From Spirochaetota bacterium (GTDB lineage Bacteria > Spirochaetota > B62-G9 > DRHN01): 41,974 nucleotides of DNA. The position numbers and the translations under genes are program-made. The stretch spans positions 73,172 to 115,145 of the forward strand of contig JAFGTF010000022.1 of NCBI GenBank assembly GCA_016934265.1. The letters run 5' to 3'. The notes under the pieces are model-generated. The model saw only the letters and a program-made list of their open reading frames with translations. It did no database searches and was not told where the DNA came from. Below, piece by piece: positions 33,044 through 41,581 of the stretch (positions within the stretch are counted from its first letter, which is position 1; the number at the start of each line of letters is the position of its first letter).

Positions 33044-35368
33044 ATGTTTCTGAAAAGGATGCTGGGCCAGATCCTCAAAGAGCTCGGTTTCATAACGGAT
33101 AATGAGCTGGATGATGCGGTGCGGAAGCAGAGGCAGCTTTTAGAGCGGCAATCGCTTCCGGAAAGGCTGCAGCGGGACAGGCTGATTTCCGAGGCGAGGC
33201 TTGCGACCTACGCAGATGCGATCCCCATGATCGGACAGATACTTGTCGACATGCAGTATATCACGGAATTGCAGCTTCAGACGGCGCTTGCGGAACAGGG
33301 AAGGATCGAGCACCTATACGGATCCCTCGATGCGGAGAAACTCGGTGCCGCCATAGAAATCGGCTATCTCGTCAACTCGACGCTCAACCTCGCGGAGGTG
33401 CTCGGGTTCATAATGCGGTACGTCAACCGCGTGACAGGTTCGGTCGCTTCGACGCTCATGCTGCTGGACAGAGGCACCGGCGAGCTCGTATTCAGCGTTC
33501 CCACGGGCCCGAAGGCCGAAAAGCTCGTCGATATCCGTATCCCGCCGGGAAAGGGAATCGCCGGCTGGGTGGCCGAACACGGACAGTACGTCCTCGTTCC
33601 CGACGTGACGCGCGACCCGCGGTTCTACGGCGAGATAGACAAGATAAGCGGTTTCGAGACGAAGTCCGTACTCTGCGTACCGCTCAAAGCGAGGCTGCGC
33701 CTCATAGGAGTGCTCGAGGTGATCAACAAGAAGGACGATACCGCCTTCAGCGAGGAGGATGCGATACTTCTCGGCATATTCGCGCACCAGGCGGCGCTTG
33801 CCATCGAGAACGCGCGGATGTACAACGAGCTGAGAGACCAGATGAACGAGATACTGGAGGGGGTGGCTCAAAGACGGAAGGCCGAAGAGGAGCTCTTGAA
33901 GAGCGAGCGGCGGTTCAAGGACCTATTCGATAATTCGCCGGATGCCATTTTCGTCGAGGATTTCGAGGGAAAGGTGCTCGACGTGAATCCGGCGGCGTGC
34001 AGGCTGCACGGCGCGACGCGCGAGGAGCTTATCGGGAAGGACGTGTACGAGCTCATTCCTCCGGAGAGAAGAAAGAGAGCCGAGGCGGAATTCCCGAAGC
34101 TCGTGAACGGCGAGTGCGATATCCTGCAGAGCTACAGCTTGACGAAGGACGTACGCGCCGTTCCGGTCGAGATACGGGCCAGTCGTATCGAGTATACTGG
34201 AAAGCCGGCGCTTTTGCTCATGGTGCGGGACGTCACGGAACGGAAAAAGGTCGAGGAGGAGCTCTTGCGGGCGAGCAAGCTGGAATCGGTCGGCATTCTC
34301 GCGGGAGGGATCGCACACGATTTCAACAATCTTCTTACCGCGATTCTTGGAAACGTATCGCTTCTCATGCTGCAGCTTTCAAAAGATCAGGAGGGATACG
34401 GTCATCTTATGGAGGTGGAAAAGGCCGCCCTCCGCGCACGGGACCTCACCCAGCAGCTTTTGACCTTCTCGAAGGGAGGCTCGCCCGTCAAGCGTCCGGG
34501 CTCGATCGTCGGTTTGGTACAGGAGTCCGCGGGTTTCGCGCTCAGCGGCTCGAATGTAAGCCCCTCGTTCTCGATGGGTAATAAAGTCTGGGCGGTAGAA
34601 ATGGACGGGGGACAGATAAGCCAAATGATAAACAACATCGTCATAAATGCGGACCACGCCATGCCCGACGGCGGTACGGTGGAGATATCGTGCGGGAACG
34701 TCAAGCTCGGCGAGAACGAGGTTTGCCCTCTCAGGACGGGACGGTACGTCAAAGTCACCGTAAAAGACCGCGGCATCGGAATCAGGGAGGAACATCTGTC
34801 GAAGATTTTCGATCCCTATTTTACCACCAAGTCCAAGGGATTCGGGCTCGGCCTCGCGACCGCCTATTCCATAGTCAAGAATCACGGCGGTCTCATTACG
34901 GTGGAGTCTGAGATCGGGAAAGGGACGAGCTTCCATGTCTACCTGCCCGCGCTCGATCTCCCGCCGTCGGAGGACAGTGATCAGCCGCCCCGAGTCGTTC
35001 ATGGAGACGGCACAGTGCTCGTTATGGACGACGAGGAGTCGGTGCGTATGGTCTGCGGGGATATGCTGAAGAGCATCGGGTTCGAGGTCGATTATGCCTC
35101 GAACGGTGAGGAGGCCTTGAATCTGTACAAGAAGAACGACTACGCCGTCGTGATAATGGACCTCACGATTCAGGGGGGCATGGGAGGGAAACAGGCGATG
35201 AGCCTTCTTATGGAACATGATCCCGGTGCCAAGGTGATCGTTTCGAGCGGGTATTCTAACGATCCCGTCATGTCGGAGTACCAAAAATACGGTTTCAAGG
35301 GCGTCATCGTAAAGCCGTACTGCATCGAAGACCTCATCGACACCATCGGTGAAGTATTGAACGGATAA
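33044..35368 (+). CDS. Hybrid histidine kinase: MshEN-like repeats - GAF - PAS - HisKA - HATPase - REC
   Basis: A 774-residue soluble signalling protein with no membrane segment. Residues 6-33 and 62-86 contain two copies of the LGQIL...L..A...Q pattern seen in the N-terminal domain of type II secretion ATPases (MshEN/GSPII_E_N), which in some proteins binds cyclic di-GMP. A GAF domain (about 105-265) and a PAS domain (about 283-405) follow, then the histidine box GGIAHDFNNLLTAILGN with His424. The ATPase domain has NNIVINADHAM, DRGIGI and GFGLGLA. The receiver domain at about 655-774 has Asp in VVIMDLTIQGGMGG. It would phosphorylate its own receiver; no phosphotransfer or output protein is adjacent. 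GGAGGGAG precedes the ATG. Confidence 0.93.
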   Translation: MFLKRMLGQILKELGFITDNELDDAVRKQRQLLERQSLPERLQRDRLISEARLATYADAIPMIGQILVDMQYITELQLQTALAEQGRIEHLYGSLDAEKLGAAIEIGYLVNSTLNLAEVLGFIMRYVNRVTGSVASTLMLLDRGTGELVFSVPTGPKAEKLVDIRIPPGKGIAGWVAEHGQYVLVPDVTRDPRFYGEIDKISGFETKSVLCVPLKARLRLIGVLEVINKKDDTAFSEEDAILLGIFAHQAALAIENARMYNELRDQMNEILEGVAQRRKAEEELLKSERRFKDLFDNSPDAIFVEDFEGKVLDVNPAACRLHGATREELIGKDVYELIPPERRKRAEAEFPKLVNGECDILQSYSLTKDVRAVPVEIRASRIEYTGKPALLLMVRDVTERKKVEEELLRASKLESVGILAGGIAHDFNNLLTAILGNVSLLMLQLSKDQEGYGHLMEVEKAALRARDLTQQLLTFSKGGSPVKRPGSIVGLVQESAGFALSGSNVSPSFSMGNKVWAVEMDGGQISQMINNIVINADHAMPDGGTVEISCGNVKLGENEVCPLRTGRYVKVTVKDRGIGIREEHLSKIFDPYFTTKSKGFGLGLATAYSIVKNHGGLITVESEIGKGTSFHVYLPALDLPPSEDSDQPPRVVHGDGTVLVMDDEESVRMVCGDMLKSIGFEVDYASNGEEALNLYKKNDYAVVIMDLTIQGGMGGKQAMSLLMEHDPGAKVIVSSGYSNDPVMSEYQKYGFKGVIVKPYCIEDLIDTIGEVLNG

Positions 35369-35458
35369 AAGGCTGCGGCAAAAAAAGGACAGGAGTCGGA
35401 CGGAACATCGCCTTTCTCCATTCTTCCGGTTACGATTTTTCCACCCGTCAAAGAAGCG

Positions 35459-35486
35459 TTGATTTTAAAACAAAATGTGCTATTGT
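35459..35486 (+). promoter_or_regulatory. Promoter of the lipoprotein pair
   Basis: TTGATT (35459-35464), a 16-bp spacer and TATTGT (35481-35486). Transcription should begin near 35493, giving an 85-base leader with a strong hairpin before the ATG at 35580. Confidence 0.5.
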
Positions 35487-35506
35487 AACCCTACAGGGAG
35501 GGTCTC

Positions 35507-35547
35507 CGCCCGCAAATGGGAGACGGGGTGCACGTTTTTTGCGGGCG
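35507..35547 (+). promoter_or_regulatory. 10-bp hairpin in the 5' leader of the FlgT-like gene
   Basis: CGCCCGCAAA (35507-35516) pairs perfectly with TTTGCGGGCG (35538-35547) around a 21-base loop. The right arm ends 32 bases before the start codon and leaves the GAGGAGGA ribosome site free. It may stabilise the mRNA or form part of a regulatory leader; no known riboswitch is recognised. Confidence 0.5.
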
Positions 35548-35579
35548 TACGCTCCACTGCGGACAATGAGGAGGATGCC

Positions 35580-36803
35580 ATGACGAGACGTATCGTTTAT
35601 CTCCCGCTCATCATGATGATGACGGCGGCGATTCTTTTTTTCGGATGTGCGACCGCGCGGCCCAAGGTGGAACAGAGGGAGGCCCTCTCGGAGATCGTGG
35701 AGAACGGGGTCGGCAAGGCGAAGCTTTTCGATGATGCGCTGGCGCTGGCGTTCAGGGACGCGCTGCGCAAGGTCGTGCTCGAGGCGATAGGGCCGGAGCC
35801 CGAACGGCAGAATTCGGAACGGATCAAGACATACGTCTACGATATTGCGGAGACATTCATCGTTCGTTACGAGGTCACGGACAAGGTAAAATCGGGTAAG
35901 GATACGATCGTGTACGCCAGGGTTGCGTTCGACGGGGACAAGGTAAAGGAGAGTATTCGCACCATAGGCGTCGAAGTACCCGAGCCGAGGGAGAAGAAAG
36001 ATTACTCGGAATCTCCCTACGAGCCGCTCATACTCGAGGCGCTCGATAATCTCACCTATCTCGTCTACTTCGAGCCTGAAAAGAGGCGAATAGAGGATGA
36101 GTACGCGAGGCTGTGCGTAAACAGGGTGAACAACTACCTTGCGGGAAAAGAGTACGAGTATGTGGACCTCGAGCGGATAAACGAGATCAAGGAAGAGTAT
36201 TTCACCCTTTATGAGGAGACGCAGGGTGCGGTGAGCGTGGTACAGCTCATCGCGCAGGCGCTGAACGCGGACGTGTACATCGTCGTCGACGGCATAGTCG
36301 AGGGCGAGGGGAAAAGCGGAGACATTCACTTCGCCTCCGCGTCGATCGATCTGAAGGCCTTCGAGAGCGCGACGGGGCGCGGGCTCGGTACGGAAACGGG
36401 CTATTCGGGGAGGCTCGGCCTCGCGAGCGGAATGGATGCGGCCAAACGCAAGGGGGTTGAGGTGGCGGTGGAGAATGCGGTAAGACCGACGATAGACCTC
36501 GTTCGAAACTACATGTACAAATCCTTCGAGGAGGGAATACGTTACGAGGTAGTCGTGCAGGGTCTCGGAGACTATTCCATGGCCACCACCTTCAGGGACG
36601 CGCTGAGCGCCGCCGGCAACTTCAGGAGCCTGAAAGAGGTTTCCGTGTCCGCGGGGCAGGCGAAGTACTATGTCTATTATATGGGAAGAAAACCCCAGCT
36701 CATCGACGAGGTGCTCGCCAACCTCCAGAACGAGGAGGGCTTCGAGAACCTGACGGTCCTGGTGTCGAGGGGTAATGCGGTGATATTCGGGATCGAGGAA
36801 TAG
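35580..36803 (+). CDS. Lipoprotein with FlgT-N-like domain
   Basis: A 407-residue protein with signal peptide and relaxed lipobox LFFGC. Residues about 30-125 (AKLFDDALALAFRDALRKVV, then YVYDIAETFIVRYEVTDK) follow the pattern of the N-terminal domain of the flagellar protein FlgT and related envelope lipoproteins. The middle part contains a TolB-N-like strand-helix (AQALNADVYIVVDGIVEG), and the C-terminal 150 residues form another alpha/beta unit seen twice (YEVVVQGLGDYSMATTFRDAL and YYVYYMGRKPQLIDEVLANL). Location is the periplasm or the outer-membrane inner face; function is unknown. GAGGAGG gives a strong ribosome site at ATG 35580. The next lipoprotein gene starts nine bases after the stop, so the two form an operon. 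Confidence 0.75.
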   Translation: MTRRIVYLPLIMMMTAAILFFGCATARPKVEQREALSEIVENGVGKAKLFDDALALAFRDALRKVVLEAIGPEPERQNSERIKTYVYDIAETFIVRYEVTDKVKSGKDTIVYARVAFDGDKVKESIRTIGVEVPEPREKKDYSESPYEPLILEALDNLTYLVYFEPEKRRIEDEYARLCVNRVNNYLAGKEYEYVDLERINEIKEEYFTLYEETQGAVSVVQLIAQALNADVYIVVDGIVEGEGKSGDIHFASASIDLKAFESATGRGLGTETGYSGRLGLASGMDAAKRKGVEVAVENAVRPTIDLVRNYMYKSFEEGIRYEVVVQGLGDYSMATTFRDALSAAGNFRSLKEVSVSAGQAKYYVYYMGRKPQLIDEVLANLQNEEGFENLTVLVSRGNAVIFGIEE

Positions 36804-36812
36804 GGGCGTCGC

Positions 36813-38330
36813 ATGCGCCGGTTCACGAGGGCCCTTTTTGTTCTTGTCCTATGTTGCTGCCTCTTTGCCGCAGGCTGTGCGACGACCGTAAAGAGGGAGC
36901 ACAAACTCGTCAAACGCTCACATGAAACGCAACCCTCATGGATATCGATCATTCCGAGTGAGCCCGGGTACCTTTTTTTCGTCGGCACGAGCGGCGACAG
37001 TTCGAGTTACGACGAGGGCAAAAAGGACGCGGTGTCGGACGCCCTTTCCTTCGTCGTGGCCGCGATAGGGATATCCGTCAGCTCCTCTCTCACCTACGAG
37101 GAGCGCTTCTTCGCCGAGGAATATACCGCGATCGTTTCGAGGGAACTGCTCTCGTCGGGACGGGCGAACCTGCAGGACGCCGAGATCGTCGAAGCGTATC
37201 ACGAAGAGTACGAAAGAGCCGACGGCTCCGTTTTCTTCAGGGTATGGGTTCTTTTAAAGTACAGCAGGGCCGAGATCAGGGGTGAGCAGGAGCGGATCGA
37301 GGATATTCTCCGGTTGAAATACGGGGAGATCAGCCGGCTCGAGCGGGAGGCGAAAGAATACGGGGAGAAAGGGGAGCTGATACAGGCCGTCGCAAGCCGT
37401 CTCAACGCTGCGTTTTTTTCGCTGAAGGTCGACGATGAGGGCGTCTTCTTCGATAGAAACATACAGAAAGCGCAGGAGCTCATCGCGGCTATCGAGTTGG
37501 AAAAGTCGGGCGACCGTCAGGTCGGATTGGTGGGAGAGGGTCTTACAAAACCGCTTGTCCTCCACGTATACACACGGTCCGATGCAAAAAAGATCCCGCT
37601 TTCGAACGCACCCGTCAAATTCACCTACCGGGTTCCCAAGTCACGGGGATCGGGATACAAGCTCCGGGTGGAACGCACGACCACGGACGCGGACGGGAAA
37701 GCCTCCCTCTACCTTACGCGGATATACGAGGTGCGGGAGGCAAACGAAGTGGAGGCGGAAATAGACCTTGCACCGTTCTTCTCGGCGCGGCTCGATGCGG
37801 TTCCCGCACGGTATTCGGACCGGGTCGAGGCGCTGCAACAGCTTTTAGGCACCAAGCGTGTGACATTTACGTTCCGCTCGGATTCCCCGGCGAAGTCCTA
37901 CCAGACCGCGATATTTTTCCTGCAGACGGATGAGGGACGGGTGGTGAGAAAGCCTTCTGTGGCGGCCGCACTCGTCGAAGATCTCCGACGGAGGGGTTTT
38001 TCCGTGTTCGAGATACCGACGGACCCAGAGCTTTTCCTCTACAGGGACGAATACGAACGGATCCAGTATCTCAAAGAAAAGGCGAGTCAAGCCACACAGA
38101 GGATTATGATCGGGGAGGTCCGGATCGTGAAGTACGACAGGATAGCCGGATTCTACACGGCCTCGGCCGAGTCGGTCGTACGGCTGTACGACGCCAAGCA
38201 GGGCTTTGTTCTCGGTACCTGGCAGCATCCGGCAAGCGGCACGGGCAGCTCGAAAGAGGCCGCGAGAAACAACGCGTTCCTCGAAGCGGGCAGGAGGCTC
38301 GGCGATCTTCTGTCTGGGTCTTTACCCTGA
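36813..38330 (+). CDS. LPP20-like envelope lipoprotein
   Basis: A 505-residue lipoprotein with the lipobox FAAGC (Cys22). Residues about 40-160 match the LPP20 pattern: WISIIPSEPGYLFFVGTSGD, an Ala-rich helix of the kind KKDAVSDALSFVVAAIG, a tail with 'SS', and YFRVWVLLKYSR-like strands (VFFRVWVLLKYSRAEI). Then comes a long helical region, an Ig-like part (PLVLHVYTRSDAKKIPLSN) and a C-terminal alpha/beta domain (KSYQTAIFFLQTDEG, ATQRIMIGEVRIVKYDRIAG). The family is associated with envelope and flagellar assembly in other bacteria; here the function is not known. It is the second gene of a two-gene operon with the FlgT-like lipoprotein. Confidence 0.75.
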   Translation: MRRFTRALFVLVLCCCLFAAGCATTVKREHKLVKRSHETQPSWISIIPSEPGYLFFVGTSGDSSSYDEGKKDAVSDALSFVVAAIGISVSSSLTYEERFFAEEYTAIVSRELLSSGRANLQDAEIVEAYHEEYERADGSVFFRVWVLLKYSRAEIRGEQERIEDILRLKYGEISRLEREAKEYGEKGELIQAVASRLNAAFFSLKVDDEGVFFDRNIQKAQELIAAIELEKSGDRQVGLVGEGLTKPLVLHVYTRSDAKKIPLSNAPVKFTYRVPKSRGSGYKLRVERTTTDADGKASLYLTRIYEVREANEVEAEIDLAPFFSARLDAVPARYSDRVEALQQLLGTKRVTFTFRSDSPAKSYQTAIFFLQTDEGRVVRKPSVAAALVEDLRRRGFSVFEIPTDPELFLYRDEYERIQYLKEKASQATQRIMIGEVRIVKYDRIAGFYTASAESVVRLYDAKQGFVLGTWQHPASGTGSSKEAARNNAFLEAGRRLGDLLSGSLP

Positions 38331-38350
38331 CTCCATCATGCGCTCCGGCC

Positions 38351-38914
38351 CTATCCTGTATCGATTCCGACTATCGAGATCTCCTTCTCCAGCCTGTCCA
38401 GCGCCTCCTCCATAAAGCCGAGCCGTTCTTCGGCGATCTTTCTGCTCTTTTCCAGTATGAGGTGCCGCTCGGCCCTCTCCTTGTACTCCCGTACCAGGCG
38501 GAGGACTTCGTAGAGGGTCTTCGCGCCCTTCCAGAAGAACGCGCCGATGGCGAGGCGCGTGAAACCCGTCATGCCGAGCGAGTCGAGCATGTCAGCGTCG
38601 TGGAGCATCTTTCCCTCGAGGAGCGTGGGGGTTCCTTCCGGGATATGGTTGAGTATCGCATCCTTCACAAGCGCGATCTTCTCGGGTTTGAATCCTACCT
38701 CATGGAGCACCGCCTCGGCGCGCTCCGCCGACTGGAGCTGGTGCGGCTCGATGAGGATGATATCGTGAAGAAATGAGGCGGCATAGAGGACCTCGTCGTC
38801 GTAGCGGTCTTCGAGCTGCTTCGCGAGATGGTAGACGCGGTTGCAGTGGTCGTAGCCGCGCGCGAGCCTGCCGGCCGTCATATCCTTCGCATACTGCAGT
38901 ATTATCTGCCTCAC
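38351..38914 (-). CDS. HD-domain phosphohydrolase
   Basis: A 187-residue protein with the metal-binding HD set: His in GYDHCNRVYHLAKQL, the HD pair in ASFLHDIILIEPHQ, a later His in AILNHIPEG and Asp in LHDADMLDSLG. Proteins of this small-size group hydrolyse nucleotides or cyclic nucleotides; the substrate cannot be told. The gene is convergent with the LPP20-like gene (20 bases apart) and starts at ATG 38914. Confidence 0.85.
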   Translation of the reverse strand: MRQIILQYAKDMTAGRLARGYDHCNRVYHLAKQLEDRYDDEVLYAASFLHDIILIEPHQLQSAERAEAVLHEVGFKPEKIALVKDAILNHIPEGTPTLLEGKMLHDADMLDSLGMTGFTRLAIGAFFWKGAKTLYEVLRLVREYKERAERHLILEKSRKIAEERLGFMEEALDRLEKEISIVGIDTG

Positions 38915-39029
38915 TTGTCAATACCTCTTTATCCTTTACGAGTAGGCTAAAGGTACTGTAAATTAACAGAAATTCCTATTTCTTTATTTTCCGCCGGCGT
39001 GATGCAAAACAATTCTTTGGGGGCCCGCC

Positions 39030-40415
39030 TTGATTAGGATATACGATACTATGAAGAAAAAAAAAGTGGACCTCGAAACGGTGGAGAAAAAAAAGGTCGG
39101 TATCTACCTGTGCGGCCCCACCGTGTACGACTACGGCCACCTCGGGCACGGCAGGTCGGCAGTTTGTTTCGATCTGCTCCGGCGCTACCTTTCCTACAGG
39201 GGATACGAGGTCACGTTCGTACGAAACTGGACCGACATAGACGACAAGACCATCGAGAGGGCGAAGGCCGAGCACACCACGGTTCAGGAGCTTACCGAGC
39301 GGTTCATACGGATCTACGAGGAGGATTTCGAAAAGCTCGGGATTTTGGAACCGGACGAGGCGCCGAAACCGACGGAGCATATCCCCGGCATCGTTTCGTT
39401 CATAGAGCGTCTATTCGAGAGGGAGCACGCATACCTCCTCGAAGACGGTGTATACTACGACATCTCGACGTTCGACGACTACGGGAAGCTCTCCGGACAG
39501 CGGCTCGAGGACCTGAAGCAGGGCGTGCGGGTGGATGTGGCTGAGGGTAAGAGAAACCCCGGCGATTTTGCGCTCTGGAAGTTCGAAAAGCCGGGCGAGC
39601 CCTCGTGGCCGAGCCCGTGGGGGAACGGCAGGCCCGGCTGGCATATAGAATGTTCCGTCATGAGCGGAAGGTATCTAAAGGAGGAGTTCGATATCCACTG
39701 CGGAGGCCAGGACCTCATATTTCCCCATCACGAGGACGAGATCGCCCAGTCTCGGGGTGCGGGGTACCGGTTCGCCCGCTACTGGATGCACAACGGGTTT
39801 CTCAATATCGACAACGAGAAGATGAGCAAATCGCTCGGCAATTTCTTCACCCTCAGGCAGGCGTTCGAACTATTCTCGCCGAAAGCGGTGAGGTTCTTTC
39901 TGATCTCGTCGCACTACCGGGCGCCTCTGAACTTTTCGGAGGAGACGCTTCGACAGGCGGAGGCGGCGCTTCAGCGGTTCAACGATTTCATAGGCAGGGT
40001 GGCCGAAGCGAAGCAGGGCGAAAGAGGCGGTACCGCCGAAACGATAGACGCCGGCATACGACGGGCGCGTGAGGGGTTCACGGAGGGGCTCGACGACGAC
40101 CTCAACGTGTCGAAGGCGCTCGCCGCGCTCTCCGATTTCGTGCGGGACGTCAACGTACTGATGGAAAAGGGGGAGCTCGGAAGCGAGAGCGCCGGCCTCG
40201 TGATCGAGTTCATGAAGGAGATCGATAAAGTGCTCGGCGTATTCAGCTTCGAGAAAAAGAAGCTGGACGGCGAGATAGAGAAGCTCATAGAAGAGAGGAT
40301 TTTCGCGAGAAGAAAGAAAGAGTTCGCCAGGGCGGACGCCATACGGGACCGTCTTTTGAAGATGGGGATTGTTTTGGAGGACACGAAGGACGGCACGAGG
40401 TGGAAGAGGGCGTAG
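39030..40415 (+). CDS. cysS: Cysteinyl-tRNA synthetase
   Basis: A 461-residue class I synthetase charging tRNA-Cys. The start is TTG 39030 because MIRIYDTMKKKKVDLETV matches the family's usual N-terminus; an ATG at 39051 would remove the first seven residues. The zinc-binding Cys and the HIGH-type motif are CGPTVYDYGHLGHGR, with GWHIECSVM and FPHHEDEIAQS following. The KMSKS loop is EKMSKSLGN. The C-terminal DALR and anticodon-binding parts end with ARRKKEFARADAIRDRLLKMGIV. A GGGGG tract before the TTG is the only ribosome-site candidate. Confidence 0.97.
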   Translation: MIRIYDTMKKKKVDLETVEKKKVGIYLCGPTVYDYGHLGHGRSAVCFDLLRRYLSYRGYEVTFVRNWTDIDDKTIERAKAEHTTVQELTERFIRIYEEDFEKLGILEPDEAPKPTEHIPGIVSFIERLFEREHAYLLEDGVYYDISTFDDYGKLSGQRLEDLKQGVRVDVAEGKRNPGDFALWKFEKPGEPSWPSPWGNGRPGWHIECSVMSGRYLKEEFDIHCGGQDLIFPHHEDEIAQSRGAGYRFARYWMHNGFLNIDNEKMSKSLGNFFTLRQAFELFSPKAVRFFLISSHYRAPLNFSEETLRQAEAALQRFNDFIGRVAEAKQGERGGTAETIDAGIRRAREGFTEGLDDDLNVSKALAALSDFVRDVNVLMEKGELGSESAGLVIEFMKEIDKVLGVFSFEKKKLDGEIEKLIEERIFARRKKEFARADAIRDRLLKMGIVLEDTKDGTRWKRA

Positions 40416-40466
40416 AAGCCGTTGGCTTATAGCTGTGGGCCATCGGCCTTTAATGATGGGCGAGGG

Positions 40467-40501
40467 AAGACTCCTTCGGAGTCTTATTACGAAGTAATCC
40501 G
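40467..40501. repeat. Fragment of the dispersed palindromic repeat
   Basis: An 8-bp perfect stem, AAGACTCC (40467-40474) with GGAGTCTT (40478-40485), is followed by ATTACGAAGTAATCC. The same ACGAAGTAATC core occurs in the repeat at 16469-16590. It marks the border between cysS and the AT-rich toxin-antitoxin segment. There is no T-run, so it is not called a terminator. Confidence 0.45.
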
Positions 40502-40516
40502 CTTATCTGATTTACA

Positions 40517-40545
40517 TTGTCATTGTAGGCAATATTGAGTACAAT
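40517..40545 (+). promoter_or_regulatory. Promoter of the HEPN/MNT pair
   Basis: TTGTCA (40517-40522), a 17-bp spacer and TACAAT (40540-40545). The -10 lies inside a palindromic operator, and the AAGGAG ribosome site (40555-40560) follows the expected start by only a few bases. Confidence 0.6.
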
Positions 40546-40554
40546 TGTACTCAA
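40535..40554. promoter_or_regulatory. 20-bp palindromic operator
   Basis: TTGAGTACAATTGTACTCAA is a perfect palindrome covering the -10 box and probable start of transcription. A further half-site GAGTACAA lies at 40559-40566 over the ribosome site. This is the usual position for autorepression by the HTH-bearing protein encoded just downstream. Confidence 0.65.
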
Positions 40555-40569
40555 AAAGGAGTACAAATT

Positions 40570-41145
40570 TTGTATGAGATCCTCTACCTTACCAAATCAA
40601 AAGTCCGGCAGGCTTTATTGACACTTTTTTTTACAAACCCTTTCAAAAGGTACTATCTAAGAGAGCTCGAGCGGATTCTGGGATACTCCGCTGGGAGTAT
40701 TCGAAGGGAGCTTTTGAAATTCACAAGAGACGATTTATTCCATACTCGTAAGGTCGGCAGCCTTCTTTACTACTACCTGAATAACGAGCATCCGCTTTAT
40801 GAGGAGATAAAAAGCATCGTCTTTAAGACTGTTGGCGTTGAGGGTCGATTGAGAGAGATGCTGTCAAAAATTACAGAAATAAATTCTGCTTTTATCTACG
40901 GTTCATTTGCCTCGGGAAACGAAAAAGGCACGAGCGATATCGATCTTATGATTATCGGCGATCCCGATATATCCTATTTAAATGAAAAAATTGCGGAATT
41001 GGAAAAAATCCTCCAGAGGGAAATCAACTTTTCCGTTTATTCCTCAGCGGAATACAAACGCAGAAAAAGAGAAAACAACGGCTTTGTCAAGGCTGTATTG
41101 GAAAATCCAAAGATTGTGCTGATAGGTAAAGAGGATGGTTTATAG
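40570..41145 (+). CDS. MNT-type nucleotidyltransferase antitoxin with N-terminal winged helix
   Basis: A 191-residue protein. TTG 40570 is used as start, nine bases after AAGGAG. Residues about 1-75 read as a winged helix (VRQALLTLFFTNPFKRYYLRE, then LGYSAGSIRRELLKF), and about 105-150 as a minimal nucleotidyltransferase with AFIYGSFASGNEKGTSDIDLMIIG; the GSFA...SDIDL motif holds the metal-binding aspartates. In HEPN/MNT systems the MNT protein inactivates the HEPN toxin, in some cases by AMP transfer to it. Here it is fused to a likely DNA-binding domain and a palindrome lies over the promoter. Base composition is more AT-rich than neighbours, which suggests transfer. It overlaps the HEPN gene by 11 bases. 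Confidence 0.85.
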   Translation: MYEILYLTKSKVRQALLTLFFTNPFKRYYLRELERILGYSAGSIRRELLKFTRDDLFHTRKVGSLLYYYLNNEHPLYEEIKSIVFKTVGVEGRLREMLSKITEINSAFIYGSFASGNEKGTSDIDLMIIGDPDISYLNEKIAELEKILQREINFSVYSSAEYKRRKRENNGFVKAVLENPKIVLIGKEDGL

Positions 41146-41581
41146 GGAGACAAAAGAGGAACTTGTAAGACAAGGTTTAATAAAACCATGTCCTCTTGAC
41201 CATAACGAAATTAACAATCTGATGGAACGGGCCCGCATTGACTTGAAGACAGCCCAAAGAAACATAAATGAGGATTCAGAGTGTTCGTATAATTATGCAT
41301 ATAACGCTATGCTGCGCGCAGGGCTCGCGCTGATGTTCAGCGGAGGGTATAGACCTGACGTAAGAGGCAAACATCTGACGGTTGTTAAATTCGTAAGTAT
41401 TGGTTTGGGTCAAGAGCATAATACATTGGTCAACAGTTATGATTATATGAGAAGAAAGAGGCACCACCTCATTTATGAACCTGGGTTGCCGTGTTCAAAA
41501 AAAGAGGCGAAGGATGCTATTGATACCGCTACACGGTTAGTGGATATTATCGATAGGCTCATTATGGAGAAGAATCCATAG
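41135..41581 (+). CDS. HEPN-domain protein (probable toxin)
   Basis: A 148-residue all-helical HEPN protein. The characteristic R-x4-H is RRKRHH in YDYMRRKRHHLIYE, the active site of HEPN ribonucleases. Other helices include NEINNLMERARIDLKTAQRN and YNYAYNAMLRAGLALM. The start ATG 41135 lies within the end of the MNT gene, so expression is coupled, and the frame ends with TAG followed at once by TAA. It belongs to the HEPN/MNT toxin-antitoxin group, with RNA cleavage as the expected activity (by family). Confidence 0.82.
   Translation: MVYRETKEELVRQGLIKPCPLDHNEINNLMERARIDLKTAQRNINEDSECSYNYAYNAMLRAGLALMFSGGYRPDVRGKHLTVVKFVSIGLGQEHNTLVNSYDYMRRKRHHLIYEPGLPCSKKEAKDAIDTATRLVDIIDRLIMEKNP

Noticed and set aside
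40441-40466. Terminator of cysS (GGCC-ATC-GGCC then TTTAAT)
   Set aside because: The stem has only four pairs and the T-run is interrupted.
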